A stretch of 41,987 bases of DNA from Oscillospiraceae bacterium (GTDB taxonomy: Bacteria > Bacillota > Clostridia > Oscillospirales > Ruminococcaceae). The stretch spans positions 1 through 41,987 of the forward strand of contig JAEDJV010000006.1 of NCBI GenBank assembly GCA_016296165.1. Reading direction: 5' to 3'. Shown here one piece after another: positions 14,294-23,428 of this stretch. Position numbers and translations under genes: made by a program. A model generated the notes under the pieces. It searched no databases. It saw nothing but the letters and a program-made list of their open reading frames with translations, and was not told the origin of the DNA. The first letter of the stretch is position 1; every line of letters starts with the position of its first letter.

Positions 14294-17278
14294 TTATTTT
14301 TTATTATTTAAACAAATCCTGTTTCTGCCTTTTTCTTTAGCTTCATAGAGGCATTTGTCTGCAGCTTCATAAAGCTGATTAAATGATCTTATCTCATCCG
14401 ACGAAATTGCAGCGCCCATTGAAACACCGGAAAATTTAATATTTTCATTTGAATTCATCATCAATGAAAGATCCTGGAATATGGTTGTGGCTCTCGAATA
14501 AATGCTCTCATCATCTCTTTCTTTTCTAAAGAAAAGTGCAAGTGCAAATTCATCTCCGCCCATTCTGCATGCCAGATCTCCGTCACGAATAAGGGAAGTA
14601 AGTGTATGTGCAGCAATTATCAGGTATTCATCTCCCTTACTGTGTCCAAAAGTATCGTTGTACTCTTTAAACTTGTCGAAGTCAATCATAATCATCATGA
14701 TCTTATACGACTCTGTAAGCATCTTGGCTTCAACATCACTTTCAAAGGCTGAACGATTCATAAGCCCTGTAAGAGAATCACTTCGATACTGGTTCTCCCA
14801 CTGTCTGAGTCTCTTTTGTGCCTTATCCTGTTCAGATAAAAGTATTGTTTTTACAGCCTGTGTATGCATTATGTTAGATATAGTAACCGCTGTGTACTTT
14901 TTTCCTGTCTCTTTATTGGTTAAAACTTCACCTAAACAGAGTACCAGAATAACATCACCATTTTTCTTTTTAAGATGATGTTCAAAAAACACAAGATTAC
15001 TTTTCTGAAGATGATTGGTAACCTCTATCATATACAGAGAACGGTCATTTTCCGGAATGAGATCCACCTGATTCATATGATTTTTTGCAATATCATCCCT
15101 GCTATATCCCGTAAAGTTTTCAAATAAATCATCCACTTCGATTATTTCATTTTCATCGTCAAGTATATATCTTGAATGCATAACAGGAAATACTGTATTA
15201 TTCTTTATTTTGTCTTCTGAATCTTCATATTTTTTGTTCTTTGTATATTTTTTATTCTCTTTAGCAACAGGTTCCTCATTTATCATTGAAATAAATTCAG
15301 TAACAATATGAGGATCAAACTGCCCTCCGGCACATTTTTTTAGTTCTCCAACAGCCTCCTGAACAGAAAGTGCAGATCTGTAAACTCTGTCATTTACCAT
15401 AGCATCATATGAATCTATCACAGAGATTACTCGTGAAAGAATCGGGATACTCTCCTTGCTAAGTCCATCCGGATAACCCATACCATCCCATCTCTCATGA
15501 TGATGTTTAATCATATCTGCAATCGGTTCAAGTTCCTTGGCGCTTGAAGCTATCTGATATCCCTTTTCCGCATGAGATCGCATAATATGCCATTCGTCTT
15601 CATTTAGTTTTCCCGGTTTGTTTAGTATCTCAAGAGGAATACCAATCTTGCCAATATCATGCAGCAAACATAAAAGTGAAAGATTACTCAGCTGAATATC
15701 ATTGAGCCCTATTCTTTTTCCAAGCTTTATTCCCATTTCCCTTGTTCTCTGAACATGCTGCTCAGTATCATTGTCACATTCTTCAAGGGCTTTTACAAGT
15801 GTGGAAATAAGTTCTGAATGACTTGAACTGTCATCAAGGAGTTTTTTGGTTTTCATGGCTTTTGACGCTTCACGAATAACCTCAACTATATCATGTTCCC
15901 CTTCATCAGAAATATTTAATGCATACTGAATCCTTCCGCTAAATTCCTGTTGTATATTCTCTACGCATGACCTCATGGAGTGTTCGTCACAGTTACGACA
16001 AATAGCAACCAGATGAGCTTCATGTTCTCTGATAAAATATACATCATCAGAAAAATGTTTTCTCATAAGCTCAGAAAGTTCTCTGATCATCTTGTCCCCT
16101 TCATTACGTCCAAAACTGCTGTTTATTACTGAAAGAGCATTAATATCCAGTATCGCCACAGCCAGTGACGCATTAAACTGATCAGGATTTTTTAACGCAA
16201 AAACCTTAAAGCTCTCCCAGTTATGAAAACCAGTAAGTATGTCAGTTTCAAGGGCAATATCGGAAAACATAAAAAGGTGTCCCAGAAGGTCATTCTTTTC
16301 ATTTTTCAGTCGCTTATAATCACATCGTACAGGTTTAGTTTCGTTATTCTTCTCCAGATAACACTGAAAAGAATAATTTGATTTTGAGGATTTTTTTAAT
16401 GTAACTCCTATTGATTCAGAAAACTCATCTATAGACACTTCATCCTGAAATTTTTCAATGCCTATAAGGGCATCCGCCTTTTGATTGCGCAAAATAAGAA
16501 ATTCGTTGTAATCAAACAGAACAAGTCCCTTATCTATATTTTCAAATATTGAAGTTTTAAGTTTGTTAAGCATTCCGTGTGACGAATATTTGTAGTAACT
16601 CCAGTAAAATGTAAAAATAACAATACCGTATATATTAGCTGAAACGTCAAACTGCTGAAAAAAACTATCACCATCAAGAAAGAGAAATACGAAGTTTATC
16701 GCAAGTACAGCTACTACACCGATGATATTATAAACGTATGGCAGCTTATATTCTCCCGGAACTTTTAATGATTTTAATACAAGCGAAACAAACGCTGCAA
16801 TAAGAAGAACATATGTAAATAAAATATGCAGATGACAAAGCGGATGCATGCTGTAAGAATAAACCGGCAGAGTATGGTTTGTTTTAGAAAAACTTACTGC
16901 AATTTCTTTAAAAGGATTAATAACAAAGATAATAGTCTCATACATAGCAACAAAATGACTTATCTTTGTAATTATTCTTTCATTCTTCGTAAGTTTTGGT
17001 TTGTCAATGAGGAAAACAAACCCCAGAAGACTTATAAGCAGGTAGTCGGTAGCAAGAAAATACAGACTTGACATCAGCGAAGTAAAGAAATAATTTTCTG
17101 ATATAATACTTAGTATATAAAATACATTTGTCAGACACGCACATAAACTTGTATGTCCAAAAATGGTACTTCCGCTTTTTTTATGCTTTGATGATCTCCG
17201 GAACATGATATATTCCACAGTTGTGATACAAAACGTAAAGACAAAGAAAATGGTTAAATATATTGAAAATCTATTCAT
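14294..17278 (-). CDS. Membrane-bound PAS / degenerate GGDEF / HD-GYP / PAS / GGDEF protein
   Basis: 994 residues. Seen, in order: about seven membrane helices (about 5-230), a PAS-like segment (about 240-340), a GGDEF-like domain (about 345-455) whose catalytic loop reads REHEA at 417-421 and so is inactive, an HD-GYP domain with HDIGK at 540-544 and HHERWDGMGYP at 593-603, a second PAS (about 700-805), and a complete GGDEF domain with GGDEF at 907-911 and an inhibitory I-site RDGD at 898-901 exactly five residues before it. Known: GGDEF makes and HD-GYP hydrolyses cyclic di-GMP. Both catalytic cores look intact, so it may switch between the two. It starts 28 bp after the LacI-family gene and is probably cotranscribed with it. 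Confidence 0.9.
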   Translation of the reverse strand: MNRFSIYLTIFFVFTFCITTVEYIMFRRSSKHKKSGSTIFGHTSLCACLTNVFYILSIISENYFFTSLMSSLYFLATDYLLISLLGFVFLIDKPKLTKNERIITKISHFVAMYETIIFVINPFKEIAVSFSKTNHTLPVYSYSMHPLCHLHILFTYVLLIAAFVSLVLKSLKVPGEYKLPYVYNIIGVVAVLAINFVFLFLDGDSFFQQFDVSANIYGIVIFTFYWSYYKYSSHGMLNKLKTSIFENIDKGLVLFDYNEFLILRNQKADALIGIEKFQDEVSIDEFSESIGVTLKKSSKSNYSFQCYLEKNNETKPVRCDYKRLKNEKNDLLGHLFMFSDIALETDILTGFHNWESFKVFALKNPDQFNASLAVAILDINALSVINSSFGRNEGDKMIRELSELMRKHFSDDVYFIREHEAHLVAICRNCDEHSMRSCVENIQQEFSGRIQYALNISDEGEHDIVEVIREASKAMKTKKLLDDSSSHSELISTLVKALEECDNDTEQHVQRTREMGIKLGKRIGLNDIQLSNLSLLCLLHDIGKIGIPLEILNKPGKLNEDEWHIMRSHAEKGYQIASSAKELEPIADMIKHHHERWDGMGYPDGLSKESIPILSRVISVIDSYDAMVNDRVYRSALSVQEAVGELKKCAGGQFDPHIVTEFISMINEEPVAKENKKYTKNKKYEDSEDKIKNNTVFPVMHSRYILDDENEIIEVDDLFENFTGYSRDDIAKNHMNQVDLIPENDRSLYMIEVTNHLQKSNLVFFEHHLKKKNGDVILVLCLGEVLTNKETGKKYTAVTISNIMHTQAVKTILLSEQDKAQKRLRQWENQYRSDSLTGLMNRSAFESDVEAKMLTESYKIMMIMIDFDKFKEYNDTFGHSKGDEYLIIAAHTLTSLIRDGDLACRMGGDEFALALFFRKERDDESIYSRATTIFQDLSLMMNSNENIKFSGVSMGAAISSDEIRSFNQLYEAADKCLYEAKEKGRNRICLNNKK

Positions 17279-17306
17279 ATATCATCCCCCCTCTCCCTAA
17301 AAATAA

Positions 17307-18335
17307 TTAATTTAATTTTTTTACAGATTCTTTTATAATTGTCTTTCCAAGAATAATCTTTCGACCGGATCTGTGCTTTTTATTATCAAGTTTCTTCAGC
17401 ATGGAACTGACAGTTTCTTCTGCCATTGCCTTCATATTAACTTCAACGGTTGTAATCGGAGGATCACACACATCAGAAACTATGAAGTTATCAAATCCAA
17501 CTACTGAAACATCTTCAGGAACACGAATTCCACGTGCCTTCAATATGGAAATAAGTCTGAACGCTGTTTCATCACAGTTGCATACAAATGCTGTAGGCAT
17601 CTGTTCCGGAAGATCAAACTCCTTAAGAGTGATGCCATTGTCATCTCTGTCGTTAATAGCCTTTGGGATATCTCCGTCCTGCGTAATGATTTCATTTTCC
17701 ATGAGGGCCTTTACATATCCAAAATATCTGTCCTGAATACTGCTTGTCGCATCAAGTCTTCCTATAAATCTGATTTCATGGTGACCGCATTCAACAAGAT
17801 AATCCGTAAGAAGATACATCCCATAGAAATTATCAGTAACAACCGAATCAATATTGTAGTGCTTATCATAAAAATCAAGAAAAATCATCGGAAAATCATA
17901 TTTTATGAGTACTTCTATATACGAACGGCTAATCTGTCCGAGAATAATGAGGCCGCTTACTTTATTTTCTGATATTATTTTTGGAAGAATCCCTGCTCTT
18001 TCATCATCTTTTGAAAGTGTTTCATTTATAGCAAAAAGATTTTTTTTCAGAAGTTCCTTTGATGTTTCCTGACAAAGTCTCCAGTAAAAAGTACCCTTAT
18101 CACCCACAAACTTCTCAGAAATAAGTATTCCAATGTTTCGGTTTTCAATCTTTGTAGTTGCCTTATCGTTGACTGTATATTTGTATCCCAGTTCCTCAGC
18201 TGTTTTCTTAATACTCTGACGGAGTTCAGGACTGACTCCTTCACGATCATTGAGAGCGTTCGACACCGTAACAACACTAACATTAAGTGCTTCTGCAATA
18301 TCTATCATTCTGATTTCTTTTTTCATAAAATACAC
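17307..18335 (-). CDS. LacI-family transcriptional regulator
   Basis: 342 residues. Seen: N-terminal LacI helix-turn-helix MIDIAEALNVSVVTVSNALN with the hinge region after it (to about 60), then a periplasmic-binding-protein-like sensor (about 65-335) with FDNFIVSDVCDPPITTV near the end. It senses a sugar or related ligand by family; the ligand is unknown. The start is uncertain: GTG at 18335 lies 4 nt after AAAGG, while ATG at 18326 lies 13 nt after it. No sugar operon adjoins; the downstream partner is a cyclic di-GMP enzyme. Confidence 0.88.
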   Translation of the reverse strand: MYFMKKEIRMIDIAEALNVSVVTVSNALNDREGVSPELRQSIKKTAEELGYKYTVNDKATTKIENRNIGILISEKFVGDKGTFYWRLCQETSKELLKKNLFAINETLSKDDERAGILPKIISENKVSGLIILGQISRSYIEVLIKYDFPMIFLDFYDKHYNIDSVVTDNFYGMYLLTDYLVECGHHEIRFIGRLDATSSIQDRYFGYVKALMENEIITQDGDIPKAINDRDDNGITLKEFDLPEQMPTAFVCNCDETAFRLISILKARGIRVPEDVSVVGFDNFIVSDVCDPPITTVEVNMKAMAEETVSSMLKKLDNKKHRSGRKIILGKTIIKESVKKLN

Positions 18336-18388
18336 ATAGCCTTTCTGGTAAAAGATAAATTTAATAATTCGTATTTTCAGTTAAATAT

Positions 18389-18417
18389 ATTATACCACAA
18401 CTTAAAATAAAAATAAA
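18389..18417 (-). promoter_or_regulatory. Promoter of the LacI-GGDEF pair
   Basis: Minus-strand TATAAT (18389-18394) with an extended TGG before it and a weak TTTATT -35 (18412-18417) at 17 bp. Nothing else notable was seen between 18418 and 18530. Confidence 0.55.
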
Positions 18418-18530
18418 GTCTCGAACTTAAATTCACTTAAAAAATGTGTGCAACTTATTTTATTTTAACGCAGTCAGCAAACTGACCAATATAGACCATG
18501 TAATTTATACTACAGATAGTGCAAAAAACA

Positions 18531-18559
18531 TTTACTTGTTTATTAATTCATGGTATAAT
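18531..18559 (+). promoter_or_regulatory. Promoter of the nuclease / pseudo-ATPase operon
   Basis: TTTACT (18531-18536), 17-bp spacer, TATAAT (18554-18559) with extended -10 TGG. A leader of about 85 nt leads to AAAGGAG before the ATG at 18651. Confidence 0.7.
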
Positions 18560-18650
18560 TGTAGTGAGCGCAAAAATATTCTTATTTATTTTTTATTTAT
18601 TTATTATTTATCGTTTATTATAATTTATTTTTAAAGGAGCATCTTTTAAA

Positions 18651-19790
18651 ATGAATAGCAAAATCAAAATTCTGCACTGTTCAGATTTGCATATTGGTGC
18701 AGAACTTTCATTTCTGAAAAATAAGTCAAAAAACAGACGAGCTGAAATAATGAATACTCTGAAAAAAATTACTGATATGTGTACAATCCAGCAAATTGAT
18801 TTGCTCATTGTCGCAGGTGATTTATTTGACAGCAACCACGTTGATTCAGCGACGCTTTCCACAGTTAAGAGTCTCTTCGCTTCAATTCCGGATACTCTGA
18901 TAGCTGTTGTCTGTGGCAACCACGACTATTTTGCAGTTGATTCCCCTTATAGCGATGATGACTGGTCTTCCAATGTAGTAATATTCTACCAGCGTTTCTC
19001 CAAGATCGAGTTTCCGAACAAGAACCTTAGATTATGCGGCTCTTCTTTTCTGGGAAGCTATCAGGAAAACCGAAATCATGAGATTTGCGTTCCGGATGAC
19101 AACATGATCAACATACTGATTTACCACGGAGATCTTGTAAGCGAAAACCAGACAAGCAAATATAATCCTATTACAGTTCGGGAGATTGAAAATTCAAACT
19201 TTGATTATATTGCTCTTGGACATATTCATAGTGCAACCACACTTCAGAGAGCCGGTAACACAACATACGCGTACTCAGGCACTCCGGATGGAAACGGATT
19301 TGATGAAACAGGAAAAAAAGGTGTTTATTCTGGTTGTATTTATAAACACAGAGCGGATCTTGCGTTCTATGAAACAAGCAGTCGAATTTATGAGAATATC
19401 GACTTTAATACTGATTCAAGATCATCTAACTTACATATATCCAAATCCATTCTAAGATACCTTGAAGATACATACGGTGAAAACTATAGTGAAAATCTTT
19501 ACCGCATCACCCTTACCGGAAAATCCCCTGACGGATTCAGACCAGATGTAAAGGCTATTACTACTGAACTCCAGAATTCGCTGTATTATGTATCCGTCAA
19601 AGATAAATCCAGACCGGACACAGATCTCAGCATACTTGCTGCGGATTTTTCACTAAAAGGTATATTCGTGAAAAAAATGCTTAACAAAATTAACACATGC
19701 GAAGATGGAACAGAAAAAGAAATATATGAAAATGCTCTTTATATCGGGCTTAAAGCATTTGACGGCGAGGTAAATTTCTATGAAGATTAA
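18651..19790 (+). CDS. YhaO/SbcD-like Mre11-type DNA nuclease
   Basis: 379 residues, close to YhaO length. Seen: all metal-ligand motifs of the Mre11/SbcD group: D12-x-H14, GD at 56-57, GNHD at 89-92, H159 in YHGD and GHIH at 190-193, then a YSGTPDG segment and a C-terminal extension (about 250-379) of the YhaO type. Known: such nucleases process DNA ends together with an SMC-like ATPase. Its stop codon overlaps the start of the next gene by 11 bp, so the two proteins are probably made in fixed ratio. The nuclease looks catalytically complete, unlike its partner. Confidence 0.88.
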   Translation: MNSKIKILHCSDLHIGAELSFLKNKSKNRRAEIMNTLKKITDMCTIQQIDLLIVAGDLFDSNHVDSATLSTVKSLFASIPDTLIAVVCGNHDYFAVDSPYSDDDWSSNVVIFYQRFSKIEFPNKNLRLCGSSFLGSYQENRNHEICVPDDNMINILIYHGDLVSENQTSKYNPITVREIENSNFDYIALGHIHSATTLQRAGNTTYAYSGTPDGNGFDETGKKGVYSGCIYKHRADLAFYETSSRIYENIDFNTDSRSSNLHISKSILRYLEDTYGENYSENLYRITLTGKSPDGFRPDVKAITTELQNSLYYVSVKDKSRPDTDLSILAADFSLKGIFVKKMLNKINTCEDGTEKEIYENALYIGLKAFDGEVNFYED

Positions 19791-22440
19791 AGAGCTAAAA
19801 ATAGAAAAATTCGGCAGTATAAGAAATGCAGAATTAAAAATTACTGACGGAATGAATTTCCTGTATGGATTTAATGAAGCTGAAAAAAATGCCATTGTTG
19901 ATTTTATTATTATTATGTTGTATGGAACTGTAGACAATTATCGTACTGACATAAGACAGATCTATCTGCCTGAAGACGGCTCAGACATTTCAGGTTCCAT
20001 TATCTTTGAACACGATGATCAGAGTTTCGAATTAAAACGTATTTTCGACAAAAACAGAAGAAAAAAAGACAAGATTACTCTGACTAATATCACCAAAAAT
20101 ACAAGTCAGGAATTACCTTTTAATATTCGTCCAGGCGAATATATATTTAACGTGAGCAAAGAAATATTCTGGCGTAATTCGTACATAAACGAATCTGCAG
20201 GAATTTCCATGATGAAGACCTCTCATTCCGGGATCATGTCATCAATGCTTTCAAATCTGATTTCAACTGCGTCAGAAACAACTTCCGTATCAGATGTCGC
20301 AAAATGCCTTAACAGTTACTGCGATACACATAACAACAATAGTCCTGCCTATGCTGTTGCGGATAAAAAACAGTATCTTGACAACTTAAAGGATGAACTC
20401 AATAGTGCTCTTGAAACTGAAAACAAGAAACTTTCACTCCAGTCAAACTGTTCTGAACTTCAGAAACAGTACACATCCGAAAATAAAACCTATAACAAAT
20501 TAAAATCAAGACTTGATATACAGGATATACTTATCCAGATTGATGATATTGAAAAAACAGTTAATTCTCCGGAATCATTTTCCCATGTTTCAGCACAGTT
20601 TAATGACATAAAATCAATATTAAAACAAAACCGTGTTGAATCAAACAGGAAGAATTTTGATAAAGCAAATGAGAAATACAAACGTGTTAATCATCTTGCA
20701 AATGAAAAAGACGAAGAAATGACAAAAATAAAAAATGCAAGTGTTGAACTTGGACGCTACACACCAAAAGGTGATTCTGAATCACTTCAGAAAGTAATCG
20801 ACAACCAGAAACTGATTGAACAGGCACATTCCACCCTTGATACTCTCAATAATCAGCTTACTGAAAAGCTTGAAGAACAGTCATCAATAAAAGAAAATGT
20901 TTCTGAGGCAAGATTAAAACTTGAACTTGCTGAACAGGATCTTATCAGGCATAACGAAATGTCAAATATGAAAATTTCACAGGCTGAAGAAAGACTTCAC
21001 AACTCAAGTCATGAAATTGATCTCGCACCGGTAAAAAAGAGTAAAAATTTGTTTTTAGCATTTTTTATACTCTTAGTACTGTTTGCTCTTCTTATCATTT
21101 TTATCAACAACACCGTAATGACAATAATTATCAGTCTATTAATTCTTTCCTGCATGTACACAATCGGAGTAAAGGTTGGTAAAGAGAGAAAGATTCGGAA
21201 GCATACAAGAGTCGATGAAAATGAAATGCGTACAAATGAACTATCATTACGTAATATGAAAAATCAGGCAAATTCCGATCGCGACAAATTAAACTCGAAA
21301 ATTGCTGCCGCACGTAATCAGTTAAAAGATCTTCAGAAAAAGGAAAGCAAGGTTAAACATCAACTCGAATCGCTGAAAAAGGAAATTTCTGAAACTAAAA
21401 ATATGATAGAACATCATACTGACGAAAAATCCAAGTCAGAAAAACATATCTCCCAACCAGATCCTAAGTTTTACTCTATACGTTCTGAGATTGCTGAATC
21501 TGAACGAAAAATCTCCATGATAGAAAAAGAAATATCCGAGATTAATTCTGAAATACTTAACGATCTCTCACCTATCAGGGAATTTGAAAATATTGATGAA
21601 GCTTATTTATTTATTGAAAGTAACCTTTCTCTAATAAATGAATATAACAGCTTGAGTGAAAAACTCGATATCCTTGGCAACAAAGAAAAACTGGAATATG
21701 CAAAATCACATAACAACCAGCGCAAAATAGAATTAAAACAAAGGCTTAATCAGCTAACAGGCGGCAAAGAAGTAAAAAAAGTCAGTACGGAAGAGTATAA
21801 TGAGTTAAAGAAACTTGAACATTCACTTCTTGAAAACACTTCAAAATTAAAGGACAAATACATCGAAGCAATTACCTCCATGAAAATCCAGTATAACGAC
21901 AGTAATTGCTGCGCTGTAATCGACAAAAAAATTCAAAAACTTGAAAAAGAAACTGAAGAAACAGAAAATCTGATAAAATCGGTCAAAATTGCAATTGATT
22001 CATTCAATGATACTCTTTACGAAATAAGAGAAAAATATGCTCCTTCAGTTGCACGAAGAACATCTGAGATACTTGCCGAACTAACAAAAAACAAATATTC
22101 TTCAATCTCTATAAAAGACGGAAAAATAGTTATTAAGGATAAGGACAAAAATCCTGTAAACTTTGAAACAATAAACAAATCTACATGTGACCAGATCTAC
22201 TTCTCACTCAGACTAGCTGTTTCAGAAATAACAGCCGGTTCAGTGCGTTATCCTATCATACTTGACGACGTTTTTGAAAGACTTAATGAAACAAAAGCCG
22301 CTGTTCTCCTCAAATTTTTAGTAAAATACGCAGAAAAATCACAGATTATTATCTTCAGTAATCACAACATGATATCCAATCTTATATCTATCGAGAACAT
22401 TCCAACAGATAATATTAACATAATATCATTCAACAAATAG
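19780..22440 (+). CDS. YhaN-like SMC-type protein with eroded ATPase motifs
   Basis: 886 residues. Seen: the same plan as the ATPase at 153 (N-terminal half-domain, coiled coils, two membrane helices at about 425-465, C-terminal half-domain). The P-loop reads GFNEAEKNA at 30-38, so the invariant Gly is Glu (E35) and the Ser/Thr is Asn (N37); only K36 is kept. The signature region reads NKST at 799-802 instead of LSTG, losing its Ser and Gly. Walker B ILDDVF (D829/D830) and the following His region are kept. The frame is otherwise intact over 2.6 kb, so this is not an obvious pseudogene. It overlaps the nuclease gene by 11 bp. Inferred: a structural or regulatory partner with weak or no ATPase activity. 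Confidence 0.85.
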   Translation: MKIKELKIEKFGSIRNAELKITDGMNFLYGFNEAEKNAIVDFIIIMLYGTVDNYRTDIRQIYLPEDGSDISGSIIFEHDDQSFELKRIFDKNRRKKDKITLTNITKNTSQELPFNIRPGEYIFNVSKEIFWRNSYINESAGISMMKTSHSGIMSSMLSNLISTASETTSVSDVAKCLNSYCDTHNNNSPAYAVADKKQYLDNLKDELNSALETENKKLSLQSNCSELQKQYTSENKTYNKLKSRLDIQDILIQIDDIEKTVNSPESFSHVSAQFNDIKSILKQNRVESNRKNFDKANEKYKRVNHLANEKDEEMTKIKNASVELGRYTPKGDSESLQKVIDNQKLIEQAHSTLDTLNNQLTEKLEEQSSIKENVSEARLKLELAEQDLIRHNEMSNMKISQAEERLHNSSHEIDLAPVKKSKNLFLAFFILLVLFALLIIFINNTVMTIIISLLILSCMYTIGVKVGKERKIRKHTRVDENEMRTNELSLRNMKNQANSDRDKLNSKIAAARNQLKDLQKKESKVKHQLESLKKEISETKNMIEHHTDEKSKSEKHISQPDPKFYSIRSEIAESERKISMIEKEISEINSEILNDLSPIREFENIDEAYLFIESNLSLINEYNSLSEKLDILGNKEKLEYAKSHNNQRKIELKQRLNQLTGGKEVKKVSTEEYNELKKLEHSLLENTSKLKDKYIEAITSMKIQYNDSNCCAVIDKKIQKLEKETEETENLIKSVKIAIDSFNDTLYEIREKYAPSVARRTSEILAELTKNKYSSISIKDGKIVIKDKDKNPVNFETINKSTCDQIYFSLRLAVSEITAGSVRYPIILDDVFERLNETKAAVLLKFLVKYAEKSQIIIFSNHNMISNLISIENIPTDNINIISFNK

Positions 22441-22481
22441 AAACAAAACAAGCTGATGCTTAGCATCAGCTTGTTTTGTTT
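22441..22481. terminator. Bidirectional terminator with 19-bp perfect stem
   Basis: Arms 22441-22459 and 22463-22481 pair perfectly around a 3-nt loop, with A/T-rich outer ends. It starts at the base after the stop codon of the pseudo-ATPase gene and lies 15 bp from the stop of the converging permease gene. Confidence 0.9.
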
Positions 22482-22495
22482 CTATCAAAAGTATA

Positions 22496-23428
22496 CTAAC
22501 CCTTAATAGCTCCGGCAATGAGACTATCCTGAATTTTTTTACTGATAAACGCATATACCAGAAGTGTTGGAAATGTAGCAATTACAAGAGCTGCACCTAT
22601 CGGACCCCACTTTGTAGTATATGAACCAAAAAATTCATTTATACCAACTGGAAGTGTTTTGTACTGACTTCCGCTGTTGAATATTGTAGCAAACATGAGT
22701 TCATTCCATGCCTGTAAAAATATAAATATAGCAACTGTAGAAACAGCCGGTCTCATGAGCGGAAGAATAATTTTAAAGAATATTCCGAATGTTCCGCATC
22801 CATCCAGGCAAGCTGATTCTTCAAGTTCCTCCGGGATATTCACCATAAAACTTCCGAAAATCATTATCGCCATTGCAAGTGCAAATGCTGAATATGGAAT
22901 AACAAGAGCCTGATATGAATTTGTCATATTAAATGTTTTAAGCATGAGAAATACAGGAAGAAGAGCTGCATGAATCGGAATCGTAAGTCCAAGCATAAAT
23001 ATGTTGTTTACTGTATTTCTTCCCTTCCACTTCATTCTTGTAAGTGCGTAGCATGCCATAAGAGCACATACAATCGTTACTGCAATTGTGAGCACAGTTA
23101 CAATACCGCTGTTTTTAAAATATCTGACCATGCCACTTTGCCAGAAAGAATCACCGCTGGAACCAACATTAAGTGCATCGCTATAGTTAGACCATAGCCA
23201 TTCCTTTGGAAGTCCAAGAACGTTTTCACCAAAAATCTCAGAGTTAGACTTTAGTGAAAAAGTAAACATCCAATATAGAGGGAATACACACATCAATGTC
23301 CAGAAGCCAAGTACCAGATATGTAAAAACAGGTGTTCTTCCCTTCATGTTCTTCAGCATTTTTTTACTGTTGTTGAGGCTTTTACTACTGACAACAGCAT
23401 TCTCATCGATACCAATACTACTTTTCAT
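22496..23428 (-). CDS. Sugar ABC transporter permease (MalG type)
   Basis: 310 residues. Seen: a long cytoplasmic N-terminus, then about six membrane helices and the permease coupling loop as EELEESACLDGCGTFGIFFK, a slight variant of the EAAxxDGA motif. It forms the membrane channel with the permease encoded just upstream. GGAGG lies 6 nt before the ATG, and the gene overlaps the previous one by 11 bp. No ATPase gene follows; the operon ends at the bidirectional terminator, so the pair probably uses a shared MsmK-type ATPase encoded elsewhere. Confidence 0.92.
   Translation of the reverse strand: MKSSIGIDENAVVSSKSLNNSKKMLKNMKGRTPVFTYLVLGFWTLMCVFPLYWMFTFSLKSNSEIFGENVLGLPKEWLWSNYSDALNVGSSGDSFWQSGMVRYFKNSGIVTVLTIAVTIVCALMACYALTRMKWKGRNTVNNIFMLGLTIPIHAALLPVFLMLKTFNMTNSYQALVIPYSAFALAMAIMIFGSFMVNIPEELEESACLDGCGTFGIFFKIILPLMRPAVSTVAIFIFLQAWNELMFATIFNSGSQYKTLPVGINEFFGSYTTKWGPIGAALVIATFPTLLVYAFISKKIQDSLIAGAIKG

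Noticed and set aside
14502..14978. A 158-codon plus-strand frame opposite the GGDEF domain
   Set aside because: Ser- and Leu-rich antisense translation of a conserved domain; no promoter or ribosome binding site.
19780..22440. Pseudogene call for the second YhaN-like protein
   Set aside because: Motif losses are confined to ATP-binding sites while the frame, coiled coils, membrane hairpin, Walker B and coupling to the nuclease gene are intact, so functional divergence is more likely than decay.
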